DNA of 64,000 nt from Actinomycetes bacterium (GCA_021779855.1 JAJXZW010000001.1:107292-171291), one strand, 5' to 3'. Numbered from the stretch's first letter, positions 42,120-51,539 are shown. The notes: generated by a model from the letters alone, not told the origin. Made by a program: numbers and translations.

Positions 42120-44768
42120 GTGAGGCGCGTCGACCTCCTCTTGGGGCTCGACGAGCTCGCGACCCAGGCCCGAGACGAGGCCGCCGCGGGCCGCTGGCTC
42201 GACGCCTACCTTCTCGCCGCGGGGGCGTGGCAGGTGTGCGAGGACCTCCACGTCGGCGCGGGACCCTCCCAGCTCTCGGTGCTGCGCCACGCCGCCGCCC
42301 ACCGCACGGGACGCGCCCTGTGGGCGCTCGAGCGAGCGTGGCGGGTCCGCGAGCTCTGGGCGAGGGGCCGAGCGCGCTGGGGCCGTGGCCGCCGGCTCGG
42401 CCTCGTCGAGTCGACCCTCGCGCGCGTGCTCGTGGAGCTGGCCCGTCGGGTCCTCGAGCCCGCCGCGGCTCAGGCGGGCGACGACCTCCTGCGCGACCTC
42501 GATGACGTGGCGCTCCTCGTCGAGGGCCTCCCGCGCCGGGACCGAGTGAGCGTGTGCACGCCGCCGTCGTCGTTCCGGAGCTTCGACCAACGACCCGAAG
42601 ACGTCGTCAGCCTGGTCGAACGCCTGCTCGAGACCCGGGATGACCTCGAGGGTCCCGTCGTGGTGGGCGTGCGCACCTCCGGCGCCTACCTCGCCCCGCT
42701 CGCGGTCGCCGCGCTGGGCGCGCGGGGCGTCTCCGGGGCGGTGCTCGTCTCAATGCGCCCCGGCGCCCACCTCAATCCCTACGCCCTCGACGAGCTCTGT
42801 CGACGTGGGGTGGGCGCCGAGTTCCTCGTCCTCGACGACCCGCCGACGACGGGCTCGGCGCTTGTCGCGGTGGCTCGAGCCCTGCGTCGCTTCGCCGACC
42901 CGGCGCACGTGACACTCCTCGTGGCGACGACCACCGACGACGGGTCGCTGCCCGCCGAGCTCGACGGCCACCCACGGGTGACGTTGGGCTGGGATGAGTG
43001 GACGGTGCGCCACGAGCTCGAGGGTGCCCCACTCGAGGAGGTGGTCACGGCAGCCCTCGGCCCGCGCGAGACGCTGCTCGGCCTCACGGTCCTCGACCGG
43101 GACGACGCGACCCGCCGCGGGCACGCTCGGACGACCGTGCGCGCGGCGGTGGCCCCCGCGAGCGGGTCGGCCGTCGACAGGGTCCTCACCGTCCGCGGCG
43201 TCGGCCTCGGCTACCTCGGTGGGGACGCGCTGGCGGTGGCCGAGGCGCTCGGCGACGCGGTGGTCCGGCCGCTCGCCCTCGAAGAGGCGATCCTCGTGGA
43301 GGAGTCGCCCGCGCCTCTCGGGGCGACGCCGCCCGACCCGGGGGCCGTCGTCGACTACCTGGCCCGGCGAGCCGGGGCGCTCGGCGTCGCGCGGGACCGC
43401 AGTGCGGATCGCCACCTCGCCCGCACGGTGTACGAGGTGGCGGCGTCCCTGACCGTCCGTTCCCTTGGTCCGCGGGCGTCGCTGGTGGCGACCGCCGTTC
43501 TCGAACCCACGGTGCGCCGGGCGCTCCGGGTTGGCCGCCCGTGCGTCATCGATGGGGCGATGGGGCCGCGGCACTGGGGCGACCGTGACGGGCGTCCCGT
43601 GAAGCGCGACTATGCGGACGGGGCCTTCTCCAGCCGCGACCTCGCGTGCTACGACCTGGCGTTCGACCTGGTGTCGTCGGCGCTCGACGGGGACGACGCC
43701 CGCGCGTCCGCGCTCCGGGACCTCTACGGGAGAACGATCGGCGAGGAGATTGACGACGAGCGCTGGCTGCTCTACTCGCTGGTCTCGCTGTGGGATCGGG
43801 CGCGCGGGGGGGAACTCGACCGAGGCGAGTACGCGCGCCGGCGCTCGGCGGCGGTCATCGAGTACCTGGCCGCGGTCTATCTGGCCGATGTCGCCCCGAC
43901 CGGGGGGGGACCCGTGGTCGCGCTGGACCTCGACGGTGTGCTCGAGACGATCGGCGGGGGCTACTCGGCTCCGGGGGCCCTGGGCATGACGTCGCTGCGA
44001 GCCCTCCTGGCTCACGGGTACCGGATCGTCATCGCCACCGGGCGCAGCGCCGGGGAGGTCGCTCTCCGGGTGCGGTCCCTGCGGCTCGCCGGAGGGGTTG
44101 CGGAGTACGGCTCGGCCGTCGTGGCCGAGGACGGTGCCGTCCGCTCGACACTCACCGAGGGTGAGCGTGAACTTCTCCAGGTGGTCCGCACGCGGGTCGG
44201 CGGACTGGAGGGGTTCGAGGTCGACCCGGGCTTCACCCACTCGATTCGGGTGGCGCACCGCCGACACGGCGGGCGCCTTCCGGGCCCCGAGCGGGAGCGG
44301 CTCATCCGGGCCGCCGGCCTGGACGACGGCTCGGCGCTGGCGTCGATCCCCGGCGTGCACCAGGTCGACCTCGTGGCCGGCGGGGTCACCAAGGCAACAG
44401 GCCTCGCGGCGCTGCTCGAGGGTGAGGGGGCGGCGCACCCCCTGGTGCGACTGGCGGTCGGCGATACCGCGGCCGACCGACCGCTGCTGGAGCGCGCCGC
44501 GCTTGGGGTGGTGCCCCGCAACGCGGACGCCGAGGTGCGTCGAGGGGGGTTCACGGCGGTGCGGGGAGGCTTCCAGGCCGGCGTAGCCGACGCGGTCGCC
44601 CTCGAGATCGGCCACCGGCCCGGGGGGTGCGCGGTCTGCCGGCCGCCGGCGATGGGGACCGAGCGCTCGGTAATCGTTCGGGCGCTCTCGCTGGACGAGG
44701 CGGGCCCGGGACCGGCGCTCACCCGCACCGTCCGACTGCTCCTCGGCGCCTCGACCCGTCGTCACTAG
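42120..44768 (+). CDS. Phosphoribosyltransferase / kinase-like / HAD phosphatase fusion
   Basis: 882 residues. Residues 1-130 are a basic helical region. About 140-290 form a type I phosphoribosyltransferase-like domain with VVVGVRTSGAYLAPL and a PRPP loop FLVLDDPPTTGSAL (235-248). About 310-590 is poorly recognised but resembles a small-molecule kinase, with a possible catalytic segment around GRPCVIDGAMGPRHWGDRDG and CYDLAFDLVSSAL. About 595-830 is a HAD phosphatase: DLDGV 603-607, TGRSAGE, VTKATGLAALL with Lys758, and GDTAADRPLL 781-790. A CAVC pair follows. The reaction is unknown; ribosyl transfer followed by dephosphorylation would fit. Confidence 0.75.
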   Translation: MRRVDLLLGLDELATQARDEAAAGRWLDAYLLAAGAWQVCEDLHVGAGPSQLSVLRHAAAHRTGRALWALERAWRVRELWARGRARWGRGRRLGLVESTLARVLVELARRVLEPAAAQAGDDLLRDLDDVALLVEGLPRRDRVSVCTPPSSFRSFDQRPEDVVSLVERLLETRDDLEGPVVVGVRTSGAYLAPLAVAALGARGVSGAVLVSMRPGAHLNPYALDELCRRGVGAEFLVLDDPPTTGSALVAVARALRRFADPAHVTLLVATTTDDGSLPAELDGHPRVTLGWDEWTVRHELEGAPLEEVVTAALGPRETLLGLTVLDRDDATRRGHARTTVRAAVAPASGSAVDRVLTVRGVGLGYLGGDALAVAEALGDAVVRPLALEEAILVEESPAPLGATPPDPGAVVDYLARRAGALGVARDRSADRHLARTVYEVAASLTVRSLGPRASLVATAVLEPTVRRALRVGRPCVIDGAMGPRHWGDRDGRPVKRDYADGAFSSRDLACYDLAFDLVSSALDGDDARASALRDLYGRTIGEEIDDERWLLYSLVSLWDRARGGELDRGEYARRRSAAVIEYLAAVYLADVAPTGGGPVVALDLDGVLETIGGGYSAPGALGMTSLRALLAHGYRIVIATGRSAGEVALRVRSLRLAGGVAEYGSAVVAEDGAVRSTLTEGERELLQVVRTRVGGLEGFEVDPGFTHSIRVAHRRHGGRLPGPERERLIRAAGLDDGSALASIPGVHQVDLVAGGVTKATGLAALLEGEGAAHPLVRLAVGDTAADRPLLERAALGVVPRNADAEVRRGGFTAVRGGFQAGVADAVALEIGHRPGGCAVCRPPAMGTERSVIVRALSLDEAGPGPALTRTVRLLLGASTRRH

Positions 44769-44780
44769 TCTTCGTCGAGG

Positions 44781-45944
44781 GTGAGCGTTGTCGGGTGGGA
44801 GCGGAGTGTGCCTGATCACGAGGGTGTGGTGACGCGTGTCGGTGGCATGGTCGGTCGGGCCTACGCGACCGGCGCGGCCCGCCTCCGCCGTGAGCTCAAG
44901 GCGCACGCCGCCTCGGCCGCAGCGGGTCAGGCGGCCGGGACCGCACCGCACCTCGCGTGGCTGGCCGACGCCCGCTGGGAGACCCTGGTCACCAACTCCC
45001 GCGCCGCCGTGGCCCTGACGCCCTGGGTCGGGGGGGAGGGATGGGCCGTCATCAAGGTGGCGACGGACGGCGCGTCCTCTCGCGACCTGGTCACCGAGGC
45101 CCAACGGATCGACCAGATGCGCGCCGAGGCGTCGTTGGAGCCCTGGTGGGACTTCTTGCCCCGGGTCGTCGCCCAGCGTGCGGGGGCGAGGGGGTCGTTC
45201 ACGCTGGTGGCGTCACCCTCCAGGCTCACGGCGCTCGCCGCGCTCAACGCCCCCGGCGGGTCCCCCGACGCGCTCCTCGACGGTGCGCTCGAGGCGATGG
45301 CGACGCTCCGGCGGCTCTCCTCGCGCGTAGTCGGCATCGACGACGACCTGATCCGGCGCACCGTCGCCGAGCCGTTCGAACTCGTCGGGCGGAGCTGGCC
45401 GGAGATGCCGCACGCGCGGGCCGACCTCGCGGCGCTCGAGCGCGTGTCCGCCGCGCTCGCGCGAGGGCTGTCCCGTCGCTCCGCCGTGGTCGGCTGGACC
45501 CACGGCGACTACTGGCTCGACAACGTTCTGGTCGACCCCCGGTCCTCGCGCGTGGTCGGCGTGATCGACTGGGGCGGCTCCTCCCCCCACGGCCTGGTCG
45601 GGACGGATCCGACTCTCGCGGTGCTCGCCGAACTCGGCCGGCGCACCGGTGGCGACGTGAGTGCGGCGGTGGCGAGGTTGGTCGCCGTCGCCGCGGGCGG
45701 CTTCAGCGCGACCGAGGAGCGGTCGATGGCTGACCGGCTTGTCGAAGCGTGGCCGCCGTCCCAGGGGCTCACCTGGCTCCAGGGGGTCATGTTGACCTGG
45801 GCGGCGCACGCCGCCCACCTCGTGACCAAGCGCTCACGGAGCCCGCTCGCCCCGGGGCACTGGGTGCACCGCCGGTTCACGCCGGTCGTGCGGGCGCTGG
45901 CCGACGAGGACCTCTCGCTCTTCGAGGCGCCCGCGAGGCCGTAG
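44781..45944 (+). CDS. Aminoglycoside-phosphotransferase-like kinase
   Basis: A 387-residue APH/choline-kinase-fold protein. Probable ATP-site Lys92 (AVIKVATD), catalytic loop HGDYWLDNVL with Asp243 and Asn248, and the metal site VIDWGG with Asp263. It probably phosphorylates a sugar or another small molecule rather than a protein. It starts 12 nt after the PRTase/HAD gene, with TAGTCT 9 nt before its GTG, so it may be both read through and separately transcribed. Resistance is only one of many roles in this family and is not supported here. Confidence 0.82.
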   Translation: MSVVGWERSVPDHEGVVTRVGGMVGRAYATGAARLRRELKAHAASAAAGQAAGTAPHLAWLADARWETLVTNSRAAVALTPWVGGEGWAVIKVATDGASSRDLVTEAQRIDQMRAEASLEPWWDFLPRVVAQRAGARGSFTLVASPSRLTALAALNAPGGSPDALLDGALEAMATLRRLSSRVVGIDDDLIRRTVAEPFELVGRSWPEMPHARADLAALERVSAALARGLSRRSAVVGWTHGDYWLDNVLVDPRSSRVVGVIDWGGSSPHGLVGTDPTLAVLAELGRRTGGDVSAAVARLVAVAAGGFSATEERSMADRLVEAWPPSQGLTWLQGVMLTWAAHAAHLVTKRSRSPLAPGHWVHRRFTPVVRALADEDLSLFEAPARP

Positions 45945-45953
45945 CCGTCGGGC

Positions 45954-46868
45954 CTAGAGGTGGAACGGCCCGAGCATCGACCGTGCGGTGCGTGCGCCGC
46001 CGATGAAGGGAAGGTGGAGTATCTGCTCGGTCGTGCGCAGGAGCGAGTAGTGGGTCAGGGGTGCGGAGACCTTTAGTCCCCGGGGCACGCTCGGGGCGAG
46101 CACGACGGTTGGGATCTGGTTGGTGGAGCTGGAGTCGCTCTCATCGAAGGTGATCACGAGCACGAGGCTGCCCGAGCGGTACTCCGGACTGGACAGCACC
46201 TTGGGCACGAAGCCCTTCAGCCAGGTGTCGCCGGTCGAGACCGAGCAGCTGTGCATGTCGTTGCAGATGTTGGGCGCGACGAAGGTGAAGGGCATCGCGA
46301 ACGACGGTTTCCCCGGCAGGGCGACGTCGTTGCGGGCGCACGTGCCGCCGAGGTTCGTGTAGTAGACGGCCGGGTTGTGCTTAGCCGCGTAGTTGCCTGA
46401 GGAGACCTTGTCGCACGAGGTGGGCATCGACTCGGCGTAGGAGCGCCAGCGTCCCTTCAGCTGCGCGAAGATGTTGGGCACGTTGAGGGGGTGGCTCGCC
46501 GGGTCGTTGTCGTCGCTGATCCCCTGGGGCGAGCCCGACGTGAGGGCGATGTAGTTGGGCAGGCTCGGGTGGGTCGCGGCGACGTCGTTGGTCGCCAGGC
46601 CGCATTCGGCCGCTAGGTGGTTGAGGTAAGGGGCGTCGGACGAGCCGATCACCGAGTACCCGACGTTCTCGAGCAGGATCCACACGACGTGGTGGTAGGC
46701 GCGGGTCGCGCCCGGCACGCCGCACGGCCGTGACGGGGTCGCCACAGCGCGCGACGTTCGCGAATGGGTGGCCGAGGCCGTCGTCGCGGGAACCAGGAGG
46801 GCCCCCGCCGCGAGGACGAGGGCGGCGACACCCGCGAGCGCGCGACTGAGGGGGGCGGAGAGCTTCAC
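45954..46868 (-). CDS. Secreted phosphoesterase (acid phosphatase/PLC-like)
   Basis: 304 residues with a signal peptide (LAGVAALVLAAGALLVPATTASA, cut after Ala). The phosphoesterase-family core opens HHVVWILLENVGYSVI and continues THPSLPNYIALTSG, which holds the likely Thr/Ser nucleophile and a metal-binding Asn. Later come SLVLVITFDES, a metal site, and PTVVLAP. The family includes acid phosphatases and phospholipase C-like enzymes acting outside the membrane. GTG 46868 follows GAGGGG. It converges with the APH-like gene across a 9-bp gap. Confidence 0.8.
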   Translation of the reverse strand: MKLSAPLSRALAGVAALVLAAGALLVPATTASATHSRTSRAVATPSRPCGVPGATRAYHHVVWILLENVGYSVIGSSDAPYLNHLAAECGLATNDVAATHPSLPNYIALTSGSPQGISDDNDPASHPLNVPNIFAQLKGRWRSYAESMPTSCDKVSSGNYAAKHNPAVYYTNLGGTCARNDVALPGKPSFAMPFTFVAPNICNDMHSCSVSTGDTWLKGFVPKVLSSPEYRSGSLVLVITFDESDSSSTNQIPTVVLAPSVPRGLKVSAPLTHYSLLRTTEQILHLPFIGGARTARSMLGPFHL

Positions 46869-46943
46869 GCCCCTCAGGTTACGGTCCGCGACCGCCGCGC
46901 GGTCGTCGGCCCGGCGCTGGGTGCGGGGCGCCTTCAGGCGGAC

Positions 46944-46949
46944 TAGCAT
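46944..46949 (+). promoter_or_regulatory. -10 element TAGCAT of the asparaginase gene
   Basis: TAGCAT lies 9 nt before GTG 46959 with no ribosome site between. Confidence 0.45.
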
Positions 46950-46958
46950 CGCGCCGTC

Positions 46959-47969
46959 GTGAGCCCGTCGCCCGATGACCCTGAGGTACGCGTCGCCCTC
47001 CTCAGCATGGGGGGCACGATCGCCTCGCTCGCGCCGACGCCGGGCTCGGGGGTGATGCCGGCCCTCGGGGCCGTCGACCTGGCCCGAACGCTGGGCCAAC
47101 TCGACGGCGTCGTCCTGGACGCCCGCGCGGTCCGGCTGATGCCTTCGGCGAGTTTCGCCTTCGACGACGTGCTCGCCCTCGCCGGTGAGGTTGAGGCCGC
47201 CCTCGCCGGTGGTGCGGCTGGGGTCGTCGTTACCCAGGGAACCGACGACCTCGAGGAGGTGGCCTTCGCGCTCGACCTCCTCGTCGAGGACGAGCGGCCC
47301 GTGGTCGTCACCGGGGCCATGCGCTCGGCCGACGCGCCCGGGGCCGACGGGCCGGCCAACCTGCACGCCGCCCTCCTCGTCGCGGCGAGCCCCGAGGCGA
47401 GGGGGCTGGGCGCGCTCGTCGTGATGGACGACGAGGTTCACGCGGCGCGCTTCGTGCGCAAGACCCACGCCTCGCGCCCCTCGGCCTTCGCCTCACCCGA
47501 GTCCGGCCCGCTGGGGCGGATCATCGAGGGCCGGGTCCGCCTGGTGACCCGGGTCGCCTCCCTCGCCCTCGGAGCCCGAGTAGGAGCGGTCCCCCCGGTG
47601 GCGCTGCTGCGCTGCGCGCTCGGCGACGACGGGCGCCTCGTGAGCGGGTTGCTCGCGAGCGGCTACCGGGGACTCGTCGTCGAGGGGATGGGCGGGGGGC
47701 ACGTCCCGGCCTCGATGGTCGCATCCCTCGAGGACCTGGCCCGCGAGGTGCCGGTGGTGCTCGCCACGCGCACGGGCTCGGGCTCGGCTCTGCGGCGCTC
47801 CTACGGCTTCGCCGGCTCCGAGATCGACCTCCTCGCGCGGGGGGTCCTCTCGGCCGGCGCGCTCGAGGGGCTGAAGGCCCGCCTCGCGCTCGCCCTCGCG
47901 CTCGCGAGCACCGACGACCGGGCGCTCGCCGAAGCCCGATTTTCGGCGGTCGTCGCCGCGGTCGGCTAG
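46959..47969 (+). CDS. L-asparaginase, type I-like
   Basis: A 336-residue asparaginase/glutaminase. The first catalytic Thr is in SMGGTIAS; the second triad Thr-Asp is in VVTQGTDDLEE; GAMRSADAPGADGPANL is the conserved flanking helix. It hydrolyses asparagine to aspartate and ammonia in the cytoplasm, as no signal peptide is present. The GTG start at 46959 has leaderless spacing. It is followed 33 nt later by a dehydrogenase gene with its own -10, so the two may be independently transcribed. Confidence 0.9.
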   Translation: MSPSPDDPEVRVALLSMGGTIASLAPTPGSGVMPALGAVDLARTLGQLDGVVLDARAVRLMPSASFAFDDVLALAGEVEAALAGGAAGVVVTQGTDDLEEVAFALDLLVEDERPVVVTGAMRSADAPGADGPANLHAALLVAASPEARGLGALVVMDDEVHAARFVRKTHASRPSAFASPESGPLGRIIEGRVRLVTRVASLALGARVGAVPPVALLRCALGDDGRLVSGLLASGYRGLVVEGMGGGHVPASMVASLEDLAREVPVVLATRTGSGSALRRSYGFAGSEIDLLARGVLSAGALEGLKARLALALALASTDDRALAEARFSAVVAAVG

Positions 47970-47990
47970 AGGCGGGCTGGCGCGCCGCCG

Positions 47991-47996
47991 TAGACT
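47991..47996 (+). promoter_or_regulatory. -10 element TAGACT of the dehydrogenase gene
   Basis: TAGACT lies 6 nt before GTG 48003, the same hexamer as before the GH16 gene at 1747. Confidence 0.5.
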
Positions 47997-48002
47997 TGCG
48001 CG

Positions 48003-49076
48003 GTGAACACCCCCACCGTCATCGTCTGCGACGGCGACGAGACCGGTCAGGAGCTCCTGGAGGAGTCCCTGCGGGTCGTCGCCTCGGGCGCGCTCGGCGT
48101 CGCGCTCGACTTCGAGCACTTCGACCTCTCGCTGGGCGCGCGCCGCGCGAGCGACAACGGCGTCGTGCGCGAGGCCGCGGTCGCCATGCGCGAGGCCGGC
48201 CTGGGCCTCAAGGCCGCCACCGTCACCCCGCCCGAGCGCGGCGGTGTCGGCTCACCCAACCGGCTCCTGCGCGAGGGCATCGGCGGCTCGGTCATCGTGC
48301 GCACCGGCCGGCGCATCCCCGGGGTCGCCCCAACCGTGACGGGGATCAACGCGCCGATCGTGGTCGTGCGCATGGCCGTGGGGGACGCCTACGGCGCGGC
48401 CGAGGGCCGCGACGGCGCGGCCGGGGCCGGCGACGAGGTCGCCTGGCGCACCGAGCGCGTCGAGCGCTCGGTCTGCCGGCGGGTGGCCGAGTACTGCTTC
48501 ATCGCGGCCGCCGAGGGTGACGGCGTCGTCTTCGGCGGGCCCAAGTGGACCGTCTCGCCGACCTACGAGGGGATGCTCAAGGAGGAGATGGACGCCGCGG
48601 CGGCCCGCCACCCCGACGTCCACTACCGGCCCCTGCTCATCGACGCCACCTACGCCCTGCTCATGACCGAGAACCACGAGCGACCCCTCGTCATCCCGTC
48701 GCTGAACCGCGACGGGGACTGCCTGAGCGACCTCGTGATCGCGATGTTCGGCTCGATCGCCGGCGCCGAGTCGGTGCTGCTCAGCCTCGACGACGACCTG
48801 CGTCCGGTCGTGGCGATGGCCGAGGCGCCCCACGGTACGGCGCCCTCCCTGCAGGGCAAGAACGTCGCCAACCCCATGGCGATGCTGCTGGCGCTCGCCG
48901 CCGTCTGCGACCAGGCGGGGGCGCGCACGGCGGACGACGACTACGTCGCGGCCGGCCACCGGCTGCGCGCCGCGACCCTCGCCGGGGCGGCCGAGGGCGT
49001 GCGCACCTTCGACCTCGGGGGCGAGGCGACGACGAGCGAGGTCGTCGACGACGTCATCACCCGCCTGCGCGCCTGA
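48003..49076 (+). CDS. Isocitrate/isopropylmalate dehydrogenase family protein
   Basis: 357 residues of the beta-decarboxylating dehydrogenase family. The N-terminal VIVCDGDETGQEL replaces the usual GDGIG region; KAATVTPPERGGVGSPNRLLRE and RTGRRIPGV form the substrate site; VSPTYEGMLKEEMD, DCLSDLVIAMFGSIAG and a C-terminal APHGTAPSLQGKNVANPMAML carry the NAD(P) and metal-binding parts. The sequence fits isocitrate dehydrogenase best, but isopropylmalate or another 2-hydroxyacid cannot be excluded. It sits between asparaginase and an acyl-CoA ligase and shows no operon overlap. Confidence 0.85.
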   Translation: MNTPTVIVCDGDETGQELLEESLRVVASGALGVALDFEHFDLSLGARRASDNGVVREAAVAMREAGLGLKAATVTPPERGGVGSPNRLLREGIGGSVIVRTGRRIPGVAPTVTGINAPIVVVRMAVGDAYGAAEGRDGAAGAGDEVAWRTERVERSVCRRVAEYCFIAAAEGDGVVFGGPKWTVSPTYEGMLKEEMDAAAARHPDVHYRPLLIDATYALLMTENHERPLVIPSLNRDGDCLSDLVIAMFGSIAGAESVLLSLDDDLRPVVAMAEAPHGTAPSLQGKNVANPMAMLLALAAVCDQAGARTADDDYVAAGHRLRAATLAGAAEGVRTFDLGGEATTSEVVDDVITRLRA

Positions 49077-49144
49077 ATCTGCGGTCCCTCGGGACCGGTG
49101 GCATACTCGTCACGTCGCCGGGGTCGAGCCGACCGGGGGGTGCC

Positions 49145-50848
49145 GTGAGCGAGTCGACTGAGCTGTTCCGTAGGGCCCGCGACTTCCTGGTCGCGAACCG
49201 CGAGGACTACGCCGCGGCCTACGCGGGCTTCGCCTGGCCCCGGCCGACCCACTTCAACTTCGCCACCGACTGGTTCGACGCCGGACTGTGCGCGAGCCAC
49301 CCCGACGCGGCCGCCCTCACCGTCGTGGAGGAGGACGGCACGAGCGCGTCCTTCACCTTCGCTGAGCTCGCCGACGCTTCCCAGCGCCTCGCCGCCTGGC
49401 TCGGCGCCCGCGGCGTGGGGCGGGGCACCCGGGTGCTGGTCCTGCTCGGCAACCAGGTCGAGCTGTGGGAGGTCACCCTCGCCGTTATGCGCCTGGGGGC
49501 CGTCATCATCCCGGCGACCACCATGCTCACCGCCGACGACCTCGCCGACCGCATCGCGCGCGCCGGGGCGCGGGTCGTCGTGGCGCGGGCCGACGTCGCC
49601 CCGCGCGTGCCCGACACGGGGGAGGGCCTCGTGCGCGTCGCGGTCGGCGGCACCCTCGAGGGGTGGCTCGACTACGAGGCGGGCCGGTCGTACCCCGACC
49701 TCTTCGAGCCCGACGGGCCCACCCCGGCCGGCGACCCGCTACTCGTGTACTTCACCTCGGGCACGACGGCCCGGCCCAAGATGGTCGAGCACTCCCAGGT
49801 GAGCTACCCGATTGGCCACCTGTCGACGATGTACTGGATCGGTCTGCGCGAGGGCGACGTGCACCTCAACCTCTCCTCGCCGGGCTGGGCGAAGCACGCG
49901 TGGAGCTGCGTCTTCGCCCCGTGGATCGCCGGGGCGACGACCGTTGTCTTCAACTACGCGCGCTTCGACGCCGCCGCCCTGCTCGACGTGCTCGTGCGCG
50001 AGGGGGTCACCACTTTCTGCGCGCCGCCCACGGTGTGGCGGATGCTGGTGCTCGAGGACCTCGGGCGCTGGACGACCTCGGTGCGCGAGCTGGTCTCGGC
50101 GGGCGAGCCTCTCAACCCCGAGGTGATCGAGGCGGTGCGGCGGGCCTGGGGGCTCACGGTGCGCGACGGCTACGGCCAGACCGAGACCACCCTGCAGATC
50201 GTCAACTCGCCGGGCCAGGTCGTGAAGGTCGGCTCGATGGGCCGGCCGGCGCCGGGCTTCGTGATCGACCTGGTCGACCCGGTGACCGGGGAGCTCGCCG
50301 ACGACGGCGAGGTCTGCGTCCGACTGGGCGAGGCCCGCCCGGTCGGGCTCATGACCGCCTACCACGCCGACCTCGGCCCCGACGACGACCTCAACGAGCG
50401 GGCGACGGCCGGGGGCCGCTACCACACCGGCGACATCGCCCACCGCGACGAGGACGGCTACTTCACCTACGTCGGGCGCGCCGACGACGTCTTCAAGTCG
50501 AGCGACTACCGCATCAGCCCCTTCGAGCTGGAGAGCGTGCTCATCGAGCACCCGGCCGTCGCCGAGGCCGCGGTGGTGCCGGCGCCCGACCCCGTACGCC
50601 TCGCGGTGCCCAAGGCCTACGTGACCCTGGCGCCGGGCTACGAGGAGAGTCCCGCGTTGGCCACCGAGATCCTGGCCTTCTCGCGCGAGCGGCTCGCCCC
50701 CTACAAGCGGGTCCGGCGCCTCGAGTTCCGGGTGCTGCCCAAGACCATCAGCGGCAAGATCCGCCGGGTCGAGCTGCGCGCCGAGGAGGAGGCGCGCGGG
50801 GGCGCCGTCGCGCCGGGGGAGTACCGAGAGGCGCCCGCGGGCGACTGA
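49145..50848 (+). CDS. AMP-forming acyl-CoA synthetase
   Basis: A 567-residue ANL-superfamily ligase. The phosphate-binding loop is YFTSGTTARPKMVEHS, A5 is GYGQTET, the ribose-binding TGDIAHRDEDGYFTYVGR follows, and the C-terminal catalytic Lys is in LPKTISGKIRR. It activates a carboxylic acid to acyl-AMP and then acyl-CoA. The overall pattern (PGWAKHAWSCVFAPW) resembles acetyl/medium-chain enzymes. GTG 49145 has a GGGGGGTG ribosome site, and CATACT about 45 nt upstream is a plausible -10. The substrate is not predicted. Confidence 0.9.
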   Translation: MSESTELFRRARDFLVANREDYAAAYAGFAWPRPTHFNFATDWFDAGLCASHPDAAALTVVEEDGTSASFTFAELADASQRLAAWLGARGVGRGTRVLVLLGNQVELWEVTLAVMRLGAVIIPATTMLTADDLADRIARAGARVVVARADVAPRVPDTGEGLVRVAVGGTLEGWLDYEAGRSYPDLFEPDGPTPAGDPLLVYFTSGTTARPKMVEHSQVSYPIGHLSTMYWIGLREGDVHLNLSSPGWAKHAWSCVFAPWIAGATTVVFNYARFDAAALLDVLVREGVTTFCAPPTVWRMLVLEDLGRWTTSVRELVSAGEPLNPEVIEAVRRAWGLTVRDGYGQTETTLQIVNSPGQVVKVGSMGRPAPGFVIDLVDPVTGELADDGEVCVRLGEARPVGLMTAYHADLGPDDDLNERATAGGRYHTGDIAHRDEDGYFTYVGRADDVFKSSDYRISPFELESVLIEHPAVAEAAVVPAPDPVRLAVPKAYVTLAPGYEESPALATEILAFSRERLAPYKRVRRLEFRVLPKTISGKIRRVELRAEEEARGGAVAPGEYREAPAGD

Positions 50849-50900
50849 GCCTGGGGGCCGCGGTCGCGGACCCGCCCCCGGGGGAGAGGTGTGGACGGCG

Positions 50901-51539
50901 CTATCCGACCGTGAGACGGCCGCTCGTGACGCTCAGCACGGCGAGCCCCGCGCTCGAGGTGCAGGCCCGTAGGACCTGGGCCGAGGTCAGGCTGGAGTAG
51001 GCCACGGCCGAGGTTCGAGCCCCGTGGTCGGTCCCGGCGAACGACCCCGTGGCCGACGCCGTGCCCGCGGGCTCGGGGAGCACCATCCCGAAGGCACCGT
51101 TCGGCCGCCGGACGAAGGCCACGCCGGAGAACGTGGCGGACGTGGGCTTGAGCCTCCGCGTGGGGGCGCTCCAGGTTCCCGAGCCGCGCACGGTCCCTGA
51201 GACGACCGAGAGCGCTGATTGACACGAGTTCGTCGTGAGGTGGATCGACTGAGTCAGGGTCCCGCTCGTCACGCGCGTCACGTTGGAGCGCGTGGTCGCG
51301 CACCGGGTCGCGCGCAGGGTTATCGAGACGGAGTCCGGCGTGGTGCCCACGTGGTGGAGAGCGGGGCGGTAGGTGATGCGACCGGTGACCGATCCGCAGG
51401 TCACGCTGCCCGTCGCCCGGACGGCCGCCGCCGGGCTCGCGGCCGCCAGGGACCCGGGCGCGAGGAGGGAGAGGGCGAGCGCGACGGTGACCACGGCGAC
51501 CCTCACCCGCGGGTCCGGGCCGAGCTGTCGTGCGCGCAC
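50901..51539 (-). CDS. Secreted hypothetical protein
   Basis: 212 residues with a signal peptide (VAVVTVALALSLLAPGSLAAASPAAA). The mature part is Thr/Ser-rich and predicted mostly beta, with several cysteines (TCGSVTG, ATRCATT, NSCQSA, RACTSS) that could form disulfides. No family is recognised. GTG 51539 follows GAGGGAGAG; the GTG at 51575 is an alternative that lengthens the N-terminal basic region. It is convergent with the acyl-CoA ligase and lies downstream of the GntR gene. Confidence 0.65.
   Translation of the reverse strand: MRARQLGPDPRVRVAVVTVALALSLLAPGSLAAASPAAAVRATGSVTCGSVTGRITYRPALHHVGTTPDSVSITLRATRCATTRSNVTRVTSGTLTQSIHLTTNSCQSALSVVSGTVRGSGTWSAPTRRLKPTSATFSGVAFVRRPNGAFGMVLPEPAGTASATGSFAGTDHGARTSAVAYSSLTSAQVLRACTSSAGLAVLSVTSGRLTVG

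Noticed and set aside
44781..45944. Aminoglycoside resistance determinant
   Set aside because: Only the APH fold is supported. The neighbours are conjugate-assembly genes and nothing points to antibiotic modification.
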